Source of the DNA: Neolewinella litorea
GTDB lineage: Bacteria; Bacteroidota; Bacteroidia; Chitinophagales; Saprospiraceae
DNA: 64,000 bases
Reading direction: 5' to 3'
NCBI RefSeq assembly: GCF_004803465.1
Contig: NZ_SRSF01000001.1
Location: forward strand, 1,240,501 to 1,304,500
Below the pieces are notes generated by a model. It was not told the DNA's origin and ran no database searches. It saw nothing but the letters and a program-made list of their open reading frames with translations. How positions within the stretch are numbered: position 1 is the first letter of the stretch; each line of letters opens with the position of its first letter. The position numbers and the translations under genes were made by a program. Positions 56,437-64,000 of the stretch are shown here, piece after piece.

Positions 56437-57432
56437 ATGACGCGCGACCAACTCGCCGGGCGGATTGCGGAGGTTACACCCGCCGGATTCGGGGCGCTGG
56501 CCCTGGACGTATTCCGGTACCAGGCGGCCAACAACCAAATCTACGCGCAATACCTCGAATTGTTGCGGGTGAACCCCCGCACGGTACACCGCCGGACCGA
56601 CATTCCCCACCTTCCCATTGCCCTGTTCAAATCGTATCGCCTGCGCAGCGGCGACTGGCAGCCGGTGCAGACCTTCACCAGCAGCGGCACGACCGGCGCG
56701 GCCACCAGCCGGCACGACCTGCGGGATGCCGACTGGTACCGGGACAATGCCGCCCGCACCTTCGAACGGCAATACGGTCCCCTGCGCGGGCGGGCCGTGC
56801 TGGCCCTGCTGCCGGCCTATCTAGAGCGGGGCGGGTCCAGCCTGGTCTTTATGGCCCGCGATTTTATGGACCGCAGCGGCCACCCGGATTCGGGATTTTT
56901 CCTGGACAACCTGCCCGAGTTGGCCGCCCGCCTGGCGAGGCTCCGGGAAACGCGCACCCCTACCCTCCTGCTCGGCGTCAGTTTTGCCCTGCTGGAACTG
57001 GCCGAACGCTTTCCCCAACCCCTGGGCGACGCCCTCGTCATGGAAACCGGGGGGATGAAAGGCCGGCGGCGGGAGCTGACACGGCGGGAACTGCATGCTC
57101 ACCTCATCGGGGCATTCCAGGTACCGGCTATCCATAGTGAATACGGCATGACCGAGTTGCTTTCCCAGGCTTACGCTCCGGCACACGGCCGGTTTTACCC
57201 CGCCCCCACCCTGTCGGTCACTCCCCGCGACATCACCGACCCCCTGTGCCCGGCCCCCCGGGGCCGCTCCGCCGCCCTAAACCTTACCGACCTGGCTAAT
57301 CTGGATACCATCAGTTTCATCGCCAGCGACGACCTGGGTCGGGTGTACGCCGACGACAGTTTTGAAGTCCTCGGGCGGTTGGACCATTCTGACATCCGGG
57401 GCTGTAACCTGCTCGTAAGCGCACTCGCGTAA
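56437..57432 (+). CDS. LuxE/PaaK-like acyl transferase (acyl-protein synthetase family)
   Basis: The 331-residue protein resembles LuxE-type acyl-protein synthetases and the adenylate-forming PaaK group: FTSSGTTG near residue 81 is the phosphate-binding loop, and HSEYGMTELLSQAYA (about 229-243) and SFIASDDLGRVYADDSFEVLGRLDHSDIRG form the later motifs. It lacks the full acyl-CoA ligase length. An ATG at 56416 would give 338 residues and overlap the divergent lipoprotein start, so 56437 is preferred with moderate confidence. In Bacteroidota these genes occur singly; a role in lipid or polysaccharide acylation is possible. Confidence 0.85.
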   Translation: MTRDQLAGRIAEVTPAGFGALALDVFRYQAANNQIYAQYLELLRVNPRTVHRRTDIPHLPIALFKSYRLRSGDWQPVQTFTSSGTTGAATSRHDLRDADWYRDNAARTFERQYGPLRGRAVLALLPAYLERGGSSLVFMARDFMDRSGHPDSGFFLDNLPELAARLARLRETRTPTLLLGVSFALLELAERFPQPLGDALVMETGGMKGRRRELTRRELHAHLIGAFQVPAIHSEYGMTELLSQAYAPAHGRFYPAPTLSVTPRDITDPLCPAPRGRSAALNLTDLANLDTISFIASDDLGRVYADDSFEVLGRLDHSDIRGCNLLVSALA

Positions 57433-57444
57433 CTCCCGGCCGCG

Positions 57445-57460
57445 CACTCCACTTGGAGTG
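57445..57460. promoter_or_regulatory. Perfect palindrome upstream of lacI-type gene
   Basis: CACTCCA-CT-TGGAGTG is a perfect 7-bp dyad with a two-base centre, 80 bases before the LacI-type gene. The close spacing suits a dimeric DNA-binding protein better than a terminator. It does not resemble the LacI-type site at 58649. Confidence 0.4.
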
Positions 57461-57539
57461 ATCCGGCTTTCACCGTATTTGAAATGTATCTTGCCGGCAA
57501 TGAGCGGGGCCAAGGCTCTGCCGGACATCGGGAAGCGGC

Positions 57540-58586
57540 ATGAGTAACAAACGGAAAAAGCAGGTAACCATTTACGATCTGGCCACGGAACTCAACGTAG
57601 CCCCTTCCACTGTTTCCCGGGCGCTCAAGGACCACTTTAGCATCGGCAAGGAAACCATAACCGCCGTAAAGGACCTGGCCCGCAAGCGCGGCTACCGCAC
57701 GAATACCCTGGCATCCAGCCTGCGCACCCAGGAATCCAAAACCATTGGGGTGCTCGTTTCCTGGATCAACCGGCCGTTCATCTCCTCCCTTATCCACGGG
57801 GTGGAGGCGGCAGCCCGGGAATCCGGTTACAACGTGATCATCTCGCAGTCACAAGACTCCTACGAGAATGAGGTTGCCAACGCCAAAACATTGTTCAGCA
57901 GCCGTATCCACGCACTGGTGGTCTCCCTGGCGGTGGAGACCACTCAGTACGATCACCTGCAGGAGATCATCACCAGCGGCACCCCAGTGGTGTTCGTCGA
58001 CCGCGTGCCCACCGACCTGGAAGGCGACCGCGTAATGATCGACAACGAGAAAACCGCCCGCATGGCGACCCAGCACCTGATCGACCAGGGCTGCCGCCGC
58101 ATTGCTCTCTTCCGGGGTTCGGCGCAGCAGGTGATCTACCGCGACCGGGAAGCAGGCTACCGCGCCGCATTGGAGGCCGGCGGCCTGGAAATAGACGAGT
58201 CCCTGATCATAGCCTTTGACCGGCTTACCGTAGAAGAAGGCACCCGGCTAACGGAGCAATTGTTCCAGCTCCCCAATCCGCCCGACGGCATCTTCAGCTC
58301 CAACGACAGTGCCGCGGTGGGCGCCATCAAGTACGCCCGCGCCAATGGTATCGACGTACCCCGGCAACTGGCGGTCATAGGATTCAACGACGATCCGGTT
58401 TGTGAGATCATCGAGCCGCAGCTGTCATCCGTTACCCATCCGGCGGTGGAAATGGGACGCCTGGCGCTGCACCAGGCCCTGCGCATTGCGGACCCCGAGA
58501 CGCCGGTCGCGGACCGGCTGGTCAAACTCGAAACGCAGTTGATCCCCCGGGCCTCCTCCCTGCGCAAGCCTTTGATAGACGGATAA
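57540..58586 (+). CDS. LacI-family transcriptional regulator
   Basis: The 348-residue regulator has an N-terminal helix-turn-helix (VTIYDLATELNVAPSTVSRAL, about 9-29) with the hinge helix (TLASSLRTQ) and a periplasmic-binding-protein-like effector domain (ESKTIGVLVSWINRPFISSLIHGVEAAARESGYNVIISQS...). It heads a xylan-utilisation gene set and should respond to a xylose- or xylooligosaccharide-derived ligand. A LacI-type operator lies downstream at 58649-58664, before the xylanase gene. Confidence 0.94.
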   Translation: MSNKRKKQVTIYDLATELNVAPSTVSRALKDHFSIGKETITAVKDLARKRGYRTNTLASSLRTQESKTIGVLVSWINRPFISSLIHGVEAAARESGYNVIISQSQDSYENEVANAKTLFSSRIHALVVSLAVETTQYDHLQEIITSGTPVVFVDRVPTDLEGDRVMIDNEKTARMATQHLIDQGCRRIALFRGSAQQVIYRDREAGYRAALEAGGLEIDESLIIAFDRLTVEEGTRLTEQLFQLPNPPDGIFSSNDSAAVGAIKYARANGIDVPRQLAVIGFNDDPVCEIIEPQLSSVTHPAVEMGRLALHQALRIADPETPVADRLVKLETQLIPRASSLRKPLIDG

Positions 58587-58648
58587 GCCGCCCCGGAGCC
58601 CGGCTTTATCGACCACCCCGGCACCTGCGCCCCGACGCAAATAAAAGG

Positions 58649-58664
58649 ACGCAATCGATTTCGT
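58649..58664. promoter_or_regulatory. LacI-type operator before the xylanase gene
   Basis: ACGCAATC-GATTTCGT is a 16-bp palindrome with a single mismatched pair and the central CG and AANCGNTT core typical of LacI/GalR operators. It lies 100 bases before the xylanase ATG and touches a possible -33 element (TTCG at 58660, with TACATTAG at 58682-58689 as -7), so binding would block transcription. Confidence 0.6.
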
Positions 58665-58763
58665 TACTGTCCGACAAAGTGTACATTAGGCCCGGCGGCG
58701 GCCGAGTTCGGTTCCTCCTATCGTAACCATGTCCCGCCAGATTGCTCACACTCACCCCTGCTG

Positions 58764-59897
58764 ATGTCTCATTCACTTCATCTTTTCCTGCTATTTTCTA
58801 TGCTTTGGCTGCTTGCGGGTTGTGCCGACAATTCCCAAGCGGAAGAGGCGGTTACTGTGCCGGAACCGATTGGTCTGGGAGCAGCCTACGCCGATCATTT
58901 CTACATCGGGGCGGCCATAAACCGCGATCAGATCCTGGGCAGCGATACGGCCGCCCTGCGGGTGCTCGAACGCGAGTTCACCTCCATCACGCCGGAAAAC
59001 ATTATGAAGTGGGAGAACATACAGCCAGGCCCCGAGGAGTTCGATTGGGCCCCGGCCGATGCCTACGTCGACCTGGGCGAGCGGCTAAACATGTGGATTG
59101 TGGGCCATACCCTGGTCTGGCATAGCCAACTGCCGGACTACGTAAGCGAAACTACCGACCCGGCACTGCTGCGCCGGTACATGGAAGAACACATCCGGGC
59201 CGTGGCGGGCCGCTACGCCGGGCGCATCGACGGGTGGGACGTCCTCAACGAAGCGCTCAACGAAGACGGCAGCTACCGCGAATCGGTCTTTTACCGGCTG
59301 CTCGGCGAACAGTATATCCTGGACGCCTTCCGGCTTGCCGCGGAGGCTGCCCCCGGTACGGAACTGTACTACAACGACTACAACCTGAACAACCCCCAGA
59401 AAAGAGAGGGGGCCGTCCGCATCGTCAAGTTGCTCCAAGACAATGGCCTGCGCATAGACGGAGTGGGCATGCAGGGGCACTACAACCTGAACGGTCCGCC
59501 GATCGAGGAGGTGGAAGCCAGCATCGAAGCCTACGCCGCTACCGGCGTCCACGTCATGTTCACCGAACTCGACCTCACCACCCTGCCCAATCCCTGGGAC
59601 CTGGAGGGCGCCGAGGTGAGCCAGAATTTTGAAGGCGACCCGACGATGGATCCTTACGCCGCCGGACTGCCGGACTCGGTATCAACCCGCATCGCCGACC
59701 GGTACGCCGACCTGTTCAACCTGTTTTTGAAACACGACGAGGCGATCACGCGCGTAACCTTCTGGGGAATCAACGATGCCCAAACCTGGCTCAACAATTG
59801 GCCCATCCGGGGGCGGACGAACTACCCCCTCCTGTTTGACCGCCAATCGCGGCCCAAAGCCGCCTACGACCGCATCCTTTCGCTGCGGCCGGAATAA
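58764..59897 (+). CDS. Endo-1,4-beta-xylanase (GH10), lipoprotein
   Basis: The 377-residue enzyme cleaves internal beta-1,4 bonds of xylan. It has a lipoprotein signal (FSMLWLLAGC, Cys20), then one GH10 barrel: ITPENIMKWENIQP (75-88), GHTLVWHSQLP (114-124), WDVLNEAL with acid/base Glu163, and FTELDL with nucleophile Glu268. The C-terminal WGINDAQTWL is also conserved. It is the first structural gene of the operon after the LacI-type operator. Confidence 0.95.
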   Translation: MSHSLHLFLLFSMLWLLAGCADNSQAEEAVTVPEPIGLGAAYADHFYIGAAINRDQILGSDTAALRVLEREFTSITPENIMKWENIQPGPEEFDWAPADAYVDLGERLNMWIVGHTLVWHSQLPDYVSETTDPALLRRYMEEHIRAVAGRYAGRIDGWDVLNEALNEDGSYRESVFYRLLGEQYILDAFRLAAEAAPGTELYYNDYNLNNPQKREGAVRIVKLLQDNGLRIDGVGMQGHYNLNGPPIEEVEASIEAYAATGVHVMFTELDLTTLPNPWDLEGAEVSQNFEGDPTMDPYAAGLPDSVSTRIADRYADLFNLFLKHDEAITRVTFWGINDAQTWLNNWPIRGRTNYPLLFDRQSRPKAAYDRILSLRPE

Positions 59898-59927
59898 GAA
59901 CAGCCACCGTAAATGCAATTGCCGGGT

Positions 59928-61406
59928 ATGTCCATTGAAAACCACAAACTGTCCGTTTCCGAAAAGGTAGGATACGCCCTCGGCGACCTGGCCGCTAACC
60001 TGATATTCCAGACGCTGGTCACCTTCATTGCCTTTTTCTATACCGACGTCTACGGCATTCCCGCCGGATGGGCGGCCATGATCATCTTCTGGGCCGGCAT
60101 CCTGGGCGGTGCCGTGTTTACCCCGGTTATGGGCGCTATCGCCGACCGCACCCGTACCCGCTGGGGCAAGTTTCGCCCGTGGGTCCTCTGGACGGCCCTC
60201 CCCTTCGGTGGCATCGTGATGCTAACCTTCGCCACGCCGGACTTCGCGCCGACGGGCAAGCTGATCTACGCCGGTGTAACCTACCTGCTGCTCGTGATGA
60301 TCTATTCGGCCAACAACCTCCCCTACAGCGCGCTGAGCGGAGTGCTGACGGGCAGCATGGCGGAGCGGAACAGTCTCTCCAGCTACCGCTTCGTAGCGGT
60401 GATGGTAGCGCAGTTCATCATACAGGTACTCGTCCTGCCCATCGTGCTCATCCTGGGCGACGGCGACAAGGCCGTGGGCTTCGAACGCACGATGACCGTG
60501 CTGGCCTGCGCCGGGGTGGTGATGTTCCTGATCACCTTTCTTACCACGCGGGAGCGGGTCATTCCGCGTCCGGAGCAGGAATCTACCGTCAAGGCCGACC
60601 TGCAGGACCTCATGCGCAACCGGCCCTGGGTCATTATGCTGTGCCTCACCACGCTGGTCTTCGTGGCCCTCGCCCTGAAAGGTGGATCGTACATCTACTA
60701 CTTCTCCGAATACCTGAGCGAGCCGGCCCTGGTCGCCTTTCTGGAAGGGATCGGCTTCAACGGTTTCATTAAAGGATTGAACCGGACGCTGACCGGGATG
60801 GGGCTAACCGAATTCCGGTGGCCGGAAGACCCCGCCACCTCAGCTTTCAGCCTCTTCAACGCCACCAGCATCATCTGTCAGATCATCGGCATCTTTTTCA
60901 GCAAGGGACTGGCCGACCGGTACGGCAAACGCAACGTTTTCGGTACGGCCCTATTCGTTTCCACCCTCTTCTTGCTGGTCTACATCGTCTTTCCGCCGGA
61001 TGCCGTCGGACTGATATTCCTGGCGCAGGTCGGGCACGGGCTGGCATACGGCGTCACCGTACCGCTACTCTGGGCCATGATCGCCGACGTGGCCGATTTC
61101 TCGGAGTGGAAGAACAACCGCCGGGCTACGGCCATCATTTTCTCGGCCATGATCTTCGGCTTGAAGGTTGGACTGGCGATCGGCGGTGCCCTGGTGGCGA
61201 GCCTGCTGTCGTACTACGGGTACCAGGCCGGGCTCAGCGCGCAGGCTCCGGAAACGGTGGCCGGCATCCGCCTGCTGATTAGCGTATTCGCCTCCCTGCC
61301 CTTTCTGATTGGCGGCGGACTGCTCTTCTTCTACCCCATCAATAAGCAAATGGAGGACCGGATCGAGACCGACCTGCTCGTCAGCCGGGCTCAGAACGTA
61401 GCCTGA
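59928..61406 (+). CDS. GPH-family sugar:cation symporter (MFS)
   Basis: The protein (492 residues from 59928; ATG at 59913 adds five) has 12 membrane segments and the GPH/MelB pattern: YALGDLAANLIFQ near the N terminus, GAIADRTRTRWGKFRPWVLW (the D-R-T-x-T-x-W-G-K-x-R-P loop), ANNLPYSALSG, and WAMIADVADFSEWKNNRRATAI. XynP/XylP-type members import xylosides; the setting between GH10 and GH43 genes supports xylooligosaccharide import. It lies 30 bases after the xylanase gene. Confidence 0.92.
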   Translation: MSIENHKLSVSEKVGYALGDLAANLIFQTLVTFIAFFYTDVYGIPAGWAAMIIFWAGILGGAVFTPVMGAIADRTRTRWGKFRPWVLWTALPFGGIVMLTFATPDFAPTGKLIYAGVTYLLLVMIYSANNLPYSALSGVLTGSMAERNSLSSYRFVAVMVAQFIIQVLVLPIVLILGDGDKAVGFERTMTVLACAGVVMFLITFLTTRERVIPRPEQESTVKADLQDLMRNRPWVIMLCLTTLVFVALALKGGSYIYYFSEYLSEPALVAFLEGIGFNGFIKGLNRTLTGMGLTEFRWPEDPATSAFSLFNATSIICQIIGIFFSKGLADRYGKRNVFGTALFVSTLFLLVYIVFPPDAVGLIFLAQVGHGLAYGVTVPLLWAMIADVADFSEWKNNRRATAIIFSAMIFGLKVGLAIGGALVASLLSYYGYQAGLSAQAPETVAGIRLLISVFASLPFLIGGGLLFFYPINKQMEDRIETDLLVSRAQNVA

Positions 61407-61431
61407 TTACCTCCCCTCATCAACGCCCGAT

Positions 61432-62442
61432 ATGGATCAAGCACCCGACTACGAAGAACTGGAACGCGCGGCCCTTTCGCCCCCGCTTGTCCGCCACATT
61501 TACACCGCCGACCCTTCCGCGCATGTCTTTGAGGGGCGGATCTACATCTACCCCTCCCACGATATCGATGCCGGGATCCCGTTCAACGACAACGGCGATC
61601 ACTTCGGCATGGAGGACTACCACGTCCTTTCAATGGACGAACCCTTCGGCCCGGTGCAGGACCATGGGGTAGCGCTGCACCTGCGCGACATCCCCTGGGC
61701 CTCCCGCCAGTTGTGGGCCCCGGACGCCGCGGAGAAAGACGGTACCTACTACCTCTTCTTTCCGGCCCGGGACCAGCACGGGCGTTTCCGCATCGGCGTG
61801 GCTACGGGTGATCGGCCCGAGGGTCCGTTCCGTGCGCGGCCCAGTGCCATACGTGGCAGCTACTCCATCGATCCGGCGGTGTACGCCGACGAGGACGGTG
61901 CCTACTATCTCTACTTCGGCGGCCTGTGGGGCGGGCAGCTGCAGGAATACCGCCACAACCGCTACGACAAGGTATACGCGGAGCCGGCCGACGAAGAGCC
62001 GGCCCTTGGCCCGCGGGTAGCCCGGCTGACCGACGACCTGCTGGAGTTTGCCGAGGTGCCGCGGGAGATCAAGTTGCTGGACGAGCAAGGCGAGGTGCTG
62101 AAGGCCGGCGACCACGACCGGCGGTTCTTTGAGGCGGCCTGGATGCACCGCTACCAGGGCACCTACTACTTTTCCTATTCCACGGGCAATACCCACTACA
62201 TCTGCTACGCCACGGGCAGCTCCCCCTATGGGCCATTCACCTACCGGGGGCGCATCCTCTCGCCCGTCATCGGCTGGACCACCCACCATTCGATCTGCGC
62301 GGTGGGCGACCGCTGGTACCTTTTCTACCACGATTCCGTACTTTCCCGGGGCATCACCCACCTGCGGTCGGTCAAAATGGCCGAGATCCGCTACCGCCCC
62401 GACGGGTCGATCGAAACCCTGGACCCCTACCCGGGCCGATAA
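61432..62442 (+). CDS. GH43-family glycosidase (beta-xylosidase/arabinofuranosidase type)
   Basis: The 336-residue five-bladed beta-propeller protein has no signal peptide, so it acts in the cytoplasm on imported oligosaccharides. Candidate catalytic residues are the Asp in TADPSAHVFEGRIYIYPSHD, the Asp in GSYSIDPAVYADEDGAYYLYF, and the Glu in RRFFEAAWMHRYQGTYYFSY. It is 25 bases after the transporter gene. Whether it removes xylose or arabinose is not decidable from sequence alone. Confidence 0.92.
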   Translation: MDQAPDYEELERAALSPPLVRHIYTADPSAHVFEGRIYIYPSHDIDAGIPFNDNGDHFGMEDYHVLSMDEPFGPVQDHGVALHLRDIPWASRQLWAPDAAEKDGTYYLFFPARDQHGRFRIGVATGDRPEGPFRARPSAIRGSYSIDPAVYADEDGAYYLYFGGLWGGQLQEYRHNRYDKVYAEPADEEPALGPRVARLTDDLLEFAEVPREIKLLDEQGEVLKAGDHDRRFFEAAWMHRYQGTYYFSYSTGNTHYICYATGSSPYGPFTYRGRILSPVIGWTTHHSICAVGDRWYLFYHDSVLSRGITHLRSVKMAEIRYRPDGSIETLDPYPGR

Positions 62443-62469
62443 CCACGTCATCCAGATAACTACCCCGAT

Positions 62470-63285
62470 ATGTCTACTCTATTCGATCTTTCCGGCAAGC
62501 ACGCGCTTCTCACCGGCGGTACCGGCGCGCTCGGTACTGCCATGGCCCGCGGTCTGCTTGCCGCCGGGGCGCGGGTTGCCCTGCTTAGCCGTAATCCGGA
62601 GAACCTGCAGAGCGCGGCGGATGAACTGGGCGCGGACGCGGGTGCCGTGATCCTGCTGCGCGGCGACGTCACCGACCGCCAAAGCCTGGAGGCCGCCCGC
62701 GATGAGCTCAAAAGCAAATGGGGAAAGCTGGACATCCTGGTCAACGCCGCCGGCGGCAACCGGGCGGGGGCCACCATTGGTCCGGAGCAGACCTTTTTCG
62801 ACCTCAACCTGGAGGACTTTGCCGGCGTGAGCAAGCTGAACCTGGACGGAACGGTAATCCCAAGCCTCATCTTCGGCCAGCTCATCACCGAAGGGGCGGG
62901 GGGCAGTATCGTGAACATCTCCAGCATGGCCGCCGACCGGGCGATCACGCGAGTGGTCGGCTACAGCGCCGCCAAGGCCGGTATCGACAATTTTACCCGC
63001 TGGCTGGCCGTGGAAATGGCGCGTAAATACGACGGCAGGGTCCGCGTGAATGCCATCGCACCTGGGTTTTTCATCGGAGAACAGAACCGGCGGCTGCTCC
63101 TGGAAGAAGACGGCTCGCTCACCGCCCGGGGAAAGACAATCATCGCCAGCACCCCGATGAACCGCTTCGGTAAGGCGGAAGAATTGATCACGACCCTCGT
63201 GTACCTCTGCGCCGATGCCAGCAGTTTCGTTACCGGCATCGTTGTACCCGTTGATGGCGGCTTCAGCGCCTTCTCCGGAGTGTAG
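62470..63285 (+). CDS. SDR-family oxidoreductase (fructuronate-reductase-like)
   Basis: The 271-residue protein has the NAD(P)-binding TGGTGALG (about 16-23), NAAGGN (about 92-97), catalytic Ser in NISSMAADRAI and YSAAKAG (about 162-168). NAAGGNRAGAT and the F-S tail resemble the SDR-type D-mannonate oxidoreductases that Bacteroidota use in place of UxuB. That would let the cell use glucuronate side chains of xylan, but uxuA and uxaC are not in the window. It is 27 bases after the GH43 gene. Confidence 0.85.
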   Translation: MSTLFDLSGKHALLTGGTGALGTAMARGLLAAGARVALLSRNPENLQSAADELGADAGAVILLRGDVTDRQSLEAARDELKSKWGKLDILVNAAGGNRAGATIGPEQTFFDLNLEDFAGVSKLNLDGTVIPSLIFGQLITEGAGGSIVNISSMAADRAITRVVGYSAAKAGIDNFTRWLAVEMARKYDGRVRVNAIAPGFFIGEQNRRLLLEEDGSLTARGKTIIASTPMNRFGKAEELITTLVYLCADASSFVTGIVVPVDGGFSAFSGV

Positions 63286-63413
63286 GGTCAGGCGGATAAT
63301 TCCGGCCAACATCGCGAACCGCGCTCACCCAGGTCCAATTAGCACAGAGATATCAGCGGGAAAGTCCTGACGCAATTCTTACCTTGCACACCCCTAACTA
63401 AAGCTTTGCGTTC

Positions 63414-64000
63414 ATGCAACACCACAATCTGCGCGAGAACCTCAAGGTGGCCGCCCTGGTAGAAGATACCATCACCAAGGGCCAGGGTCACCTGAGCGAC
63501 ACCGGCGCCCTCATCATCAATACGGGCAAGTTTACCGGCCGTTCCCCGAAGGACCGCTACATCGTCGAGGACGATATCACCCGCGACACCGTCGACTGGG
63601 GAAAGATCAACATTCCCATCGGCCAGCAGACTTTTGACCAGCTGCTGGAGAAAACCCGGGAGTACGCCAAGGGCCTCGACGCCGTTTACGTCCGCGACGC
63701 CTACGCCTGCGCCAGCCGCAAGTACCGCATTAACATCCGGGTATTCACCGAGTACCCCTGGCAGAATATGTTCGCCTACAACATGTTCCTCCGCCCCGAC
63801 GATGAGCGCATCACCAACCTGCTCACCGACGAGTGGACGATCTACGCTTTCCCCGGCGTGAAGGCCGACCCCGCCGTTCACGGTACGCGGCAGGACAATT
63901 TCAGCATCATCAACTTCACCAAGAAGATGATCCTGATCGGCGGCACTGCCTACACCGGCGAAATCAAGAAGGGCATCTTCTCCGTACTCAACTACGTGCT
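63414..64000 (+). CDS. pckA: Phosphoenolpyruvate carboxykinase (ATP), 5' part
   Basis: The frame starts at ATG 63414 and stays open to the window edge (195 codons of about 530). The N-terminal domain motifs are present: NTGKFTGRSPKDRY (about 37-50), VRDAYACASRKYRINIRV, and TAYTGEIKKGIFSVLNYV, whose last residues lead to the ATP-binding P-loop beyond the edge. The enzyme converts oxaloacetate and ATP to phosphoenolpyruvate, the first step of gluconeogenesis. It is partial because of the window edge, not because of damage. Confidence 0.96.
   Translation, partial: MQHHNLRENLKVAALVEDTITKGQGHLSDTGALIINTGKFTGRSPKDRYIVEDDITRDTVDWGKINIPIGQQTFDQLLEKTREYAKGLDAVYVRDAYACASRKYRINIRVFTEYPWQNMFAYNMFLRPDDERITNLLTDEWTIYAFPGVKADPAVHGTRQDNFSIINFTKKMILIGGTAYTGEIKKGIFSVLNYV

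Overview
The window is about 64 kb of a GC-rich (roughly 60 percent by eye) Bacteroidota chromosome. Family content points to the Saprospiria (Lewinella or Neolewinella type): a TonB-dependent receptor with a carboxypeptidase-like N-terminal domain, a type IX secretion (T9SS) C-terminal sorting domain, a PorV/PorQ-family protein, DUF4295 next to rpmB-rpmG, Lacal_2735/DUF6435, and -7 promoter boxes of the form TAnnTTTG (often TACCTTTG) with a TTTG -33 box. The genus is an inference; no rRNA gene is present. I see no CRISPR array, insertion sequence, prophage or plasmid feature.

Layout. 1-7.6 kb: housekeeping genes (SpoU methylase, VOC protein, purM, CDF metal transporter, two Dpp/Opp-type permeases, LON-domain protein, HIT protein, greA). 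7.6-16.6 kb: a minus-strand operon of TonB-dependent receptor, 1368-residue T9SS cargo and PorV/PorQ-like barrel. 16.9-22.2 kb: PRC-barrel protein, amidohydrolase, a small-gene/cytochrome oxidase subunit III group, a probable non-coding RNA with a sigma-54-like promoter, prfB, DUF4295-rpmG-rpmB and tRNA-Arg. 22.3-30.5 kb: CPBP protease, SNF2 helicase, a small membrane protein plus sodium:solute symporter plus MBL hydrolase, and ffh. 30.5-30.9 kb is a 456-bp convergent gap rich in hairpins.

30.9-40.5 kb is a carbohydrate region: a secreted BNR-repeat protein, fuconolactonase-like amidohydrolase, GH29 alpha-L-fucosidase, an unrecognised 548-residue protein, a sugar mutarotase, an SDR dehydrogenase and a D-2-hydroxyacid dehydrogenase. 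Together they suggest oxidative (non-phosphorylating) use of L-fucose released outside the cytoplasm, with dehydratase and transporter missing here.

40.6-54.8 kb is the large translation/transcription cluster on the minus strand: tRNA-Thr(TGT), tRNA-Tyr, tRNA-Gly, tRNA-Thr(GGT), tuf, tRNA-Trp, secE, nusG, rplK, rplA, rplJ, rplL, rpoB, rpoC. A textbook Bacteroidota promoter lies upstream of the first tRNA, an attenuator-like hairpin lies between rplL and rpoB, and the rpoB-rpoC spacer is highly structured.

54.9-64 kb: xerC-type recombinase, lipoprotein, LuxE-like acyl transferase, then a xylan-use operon (LacI regulator with a visible operator, GH10 xylanase, GPH-family transporter, GH43, SDR) and the start of ATP-dependent pckA, cut by the window edge.

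The best candidates for something undescribed are the sigma-54-like/non-coding RNA locus near 20.0 kb, the TonB/T9SS/PorV trio, the structured rpoB-rpoC spacer and the unknown 548-residue protein.
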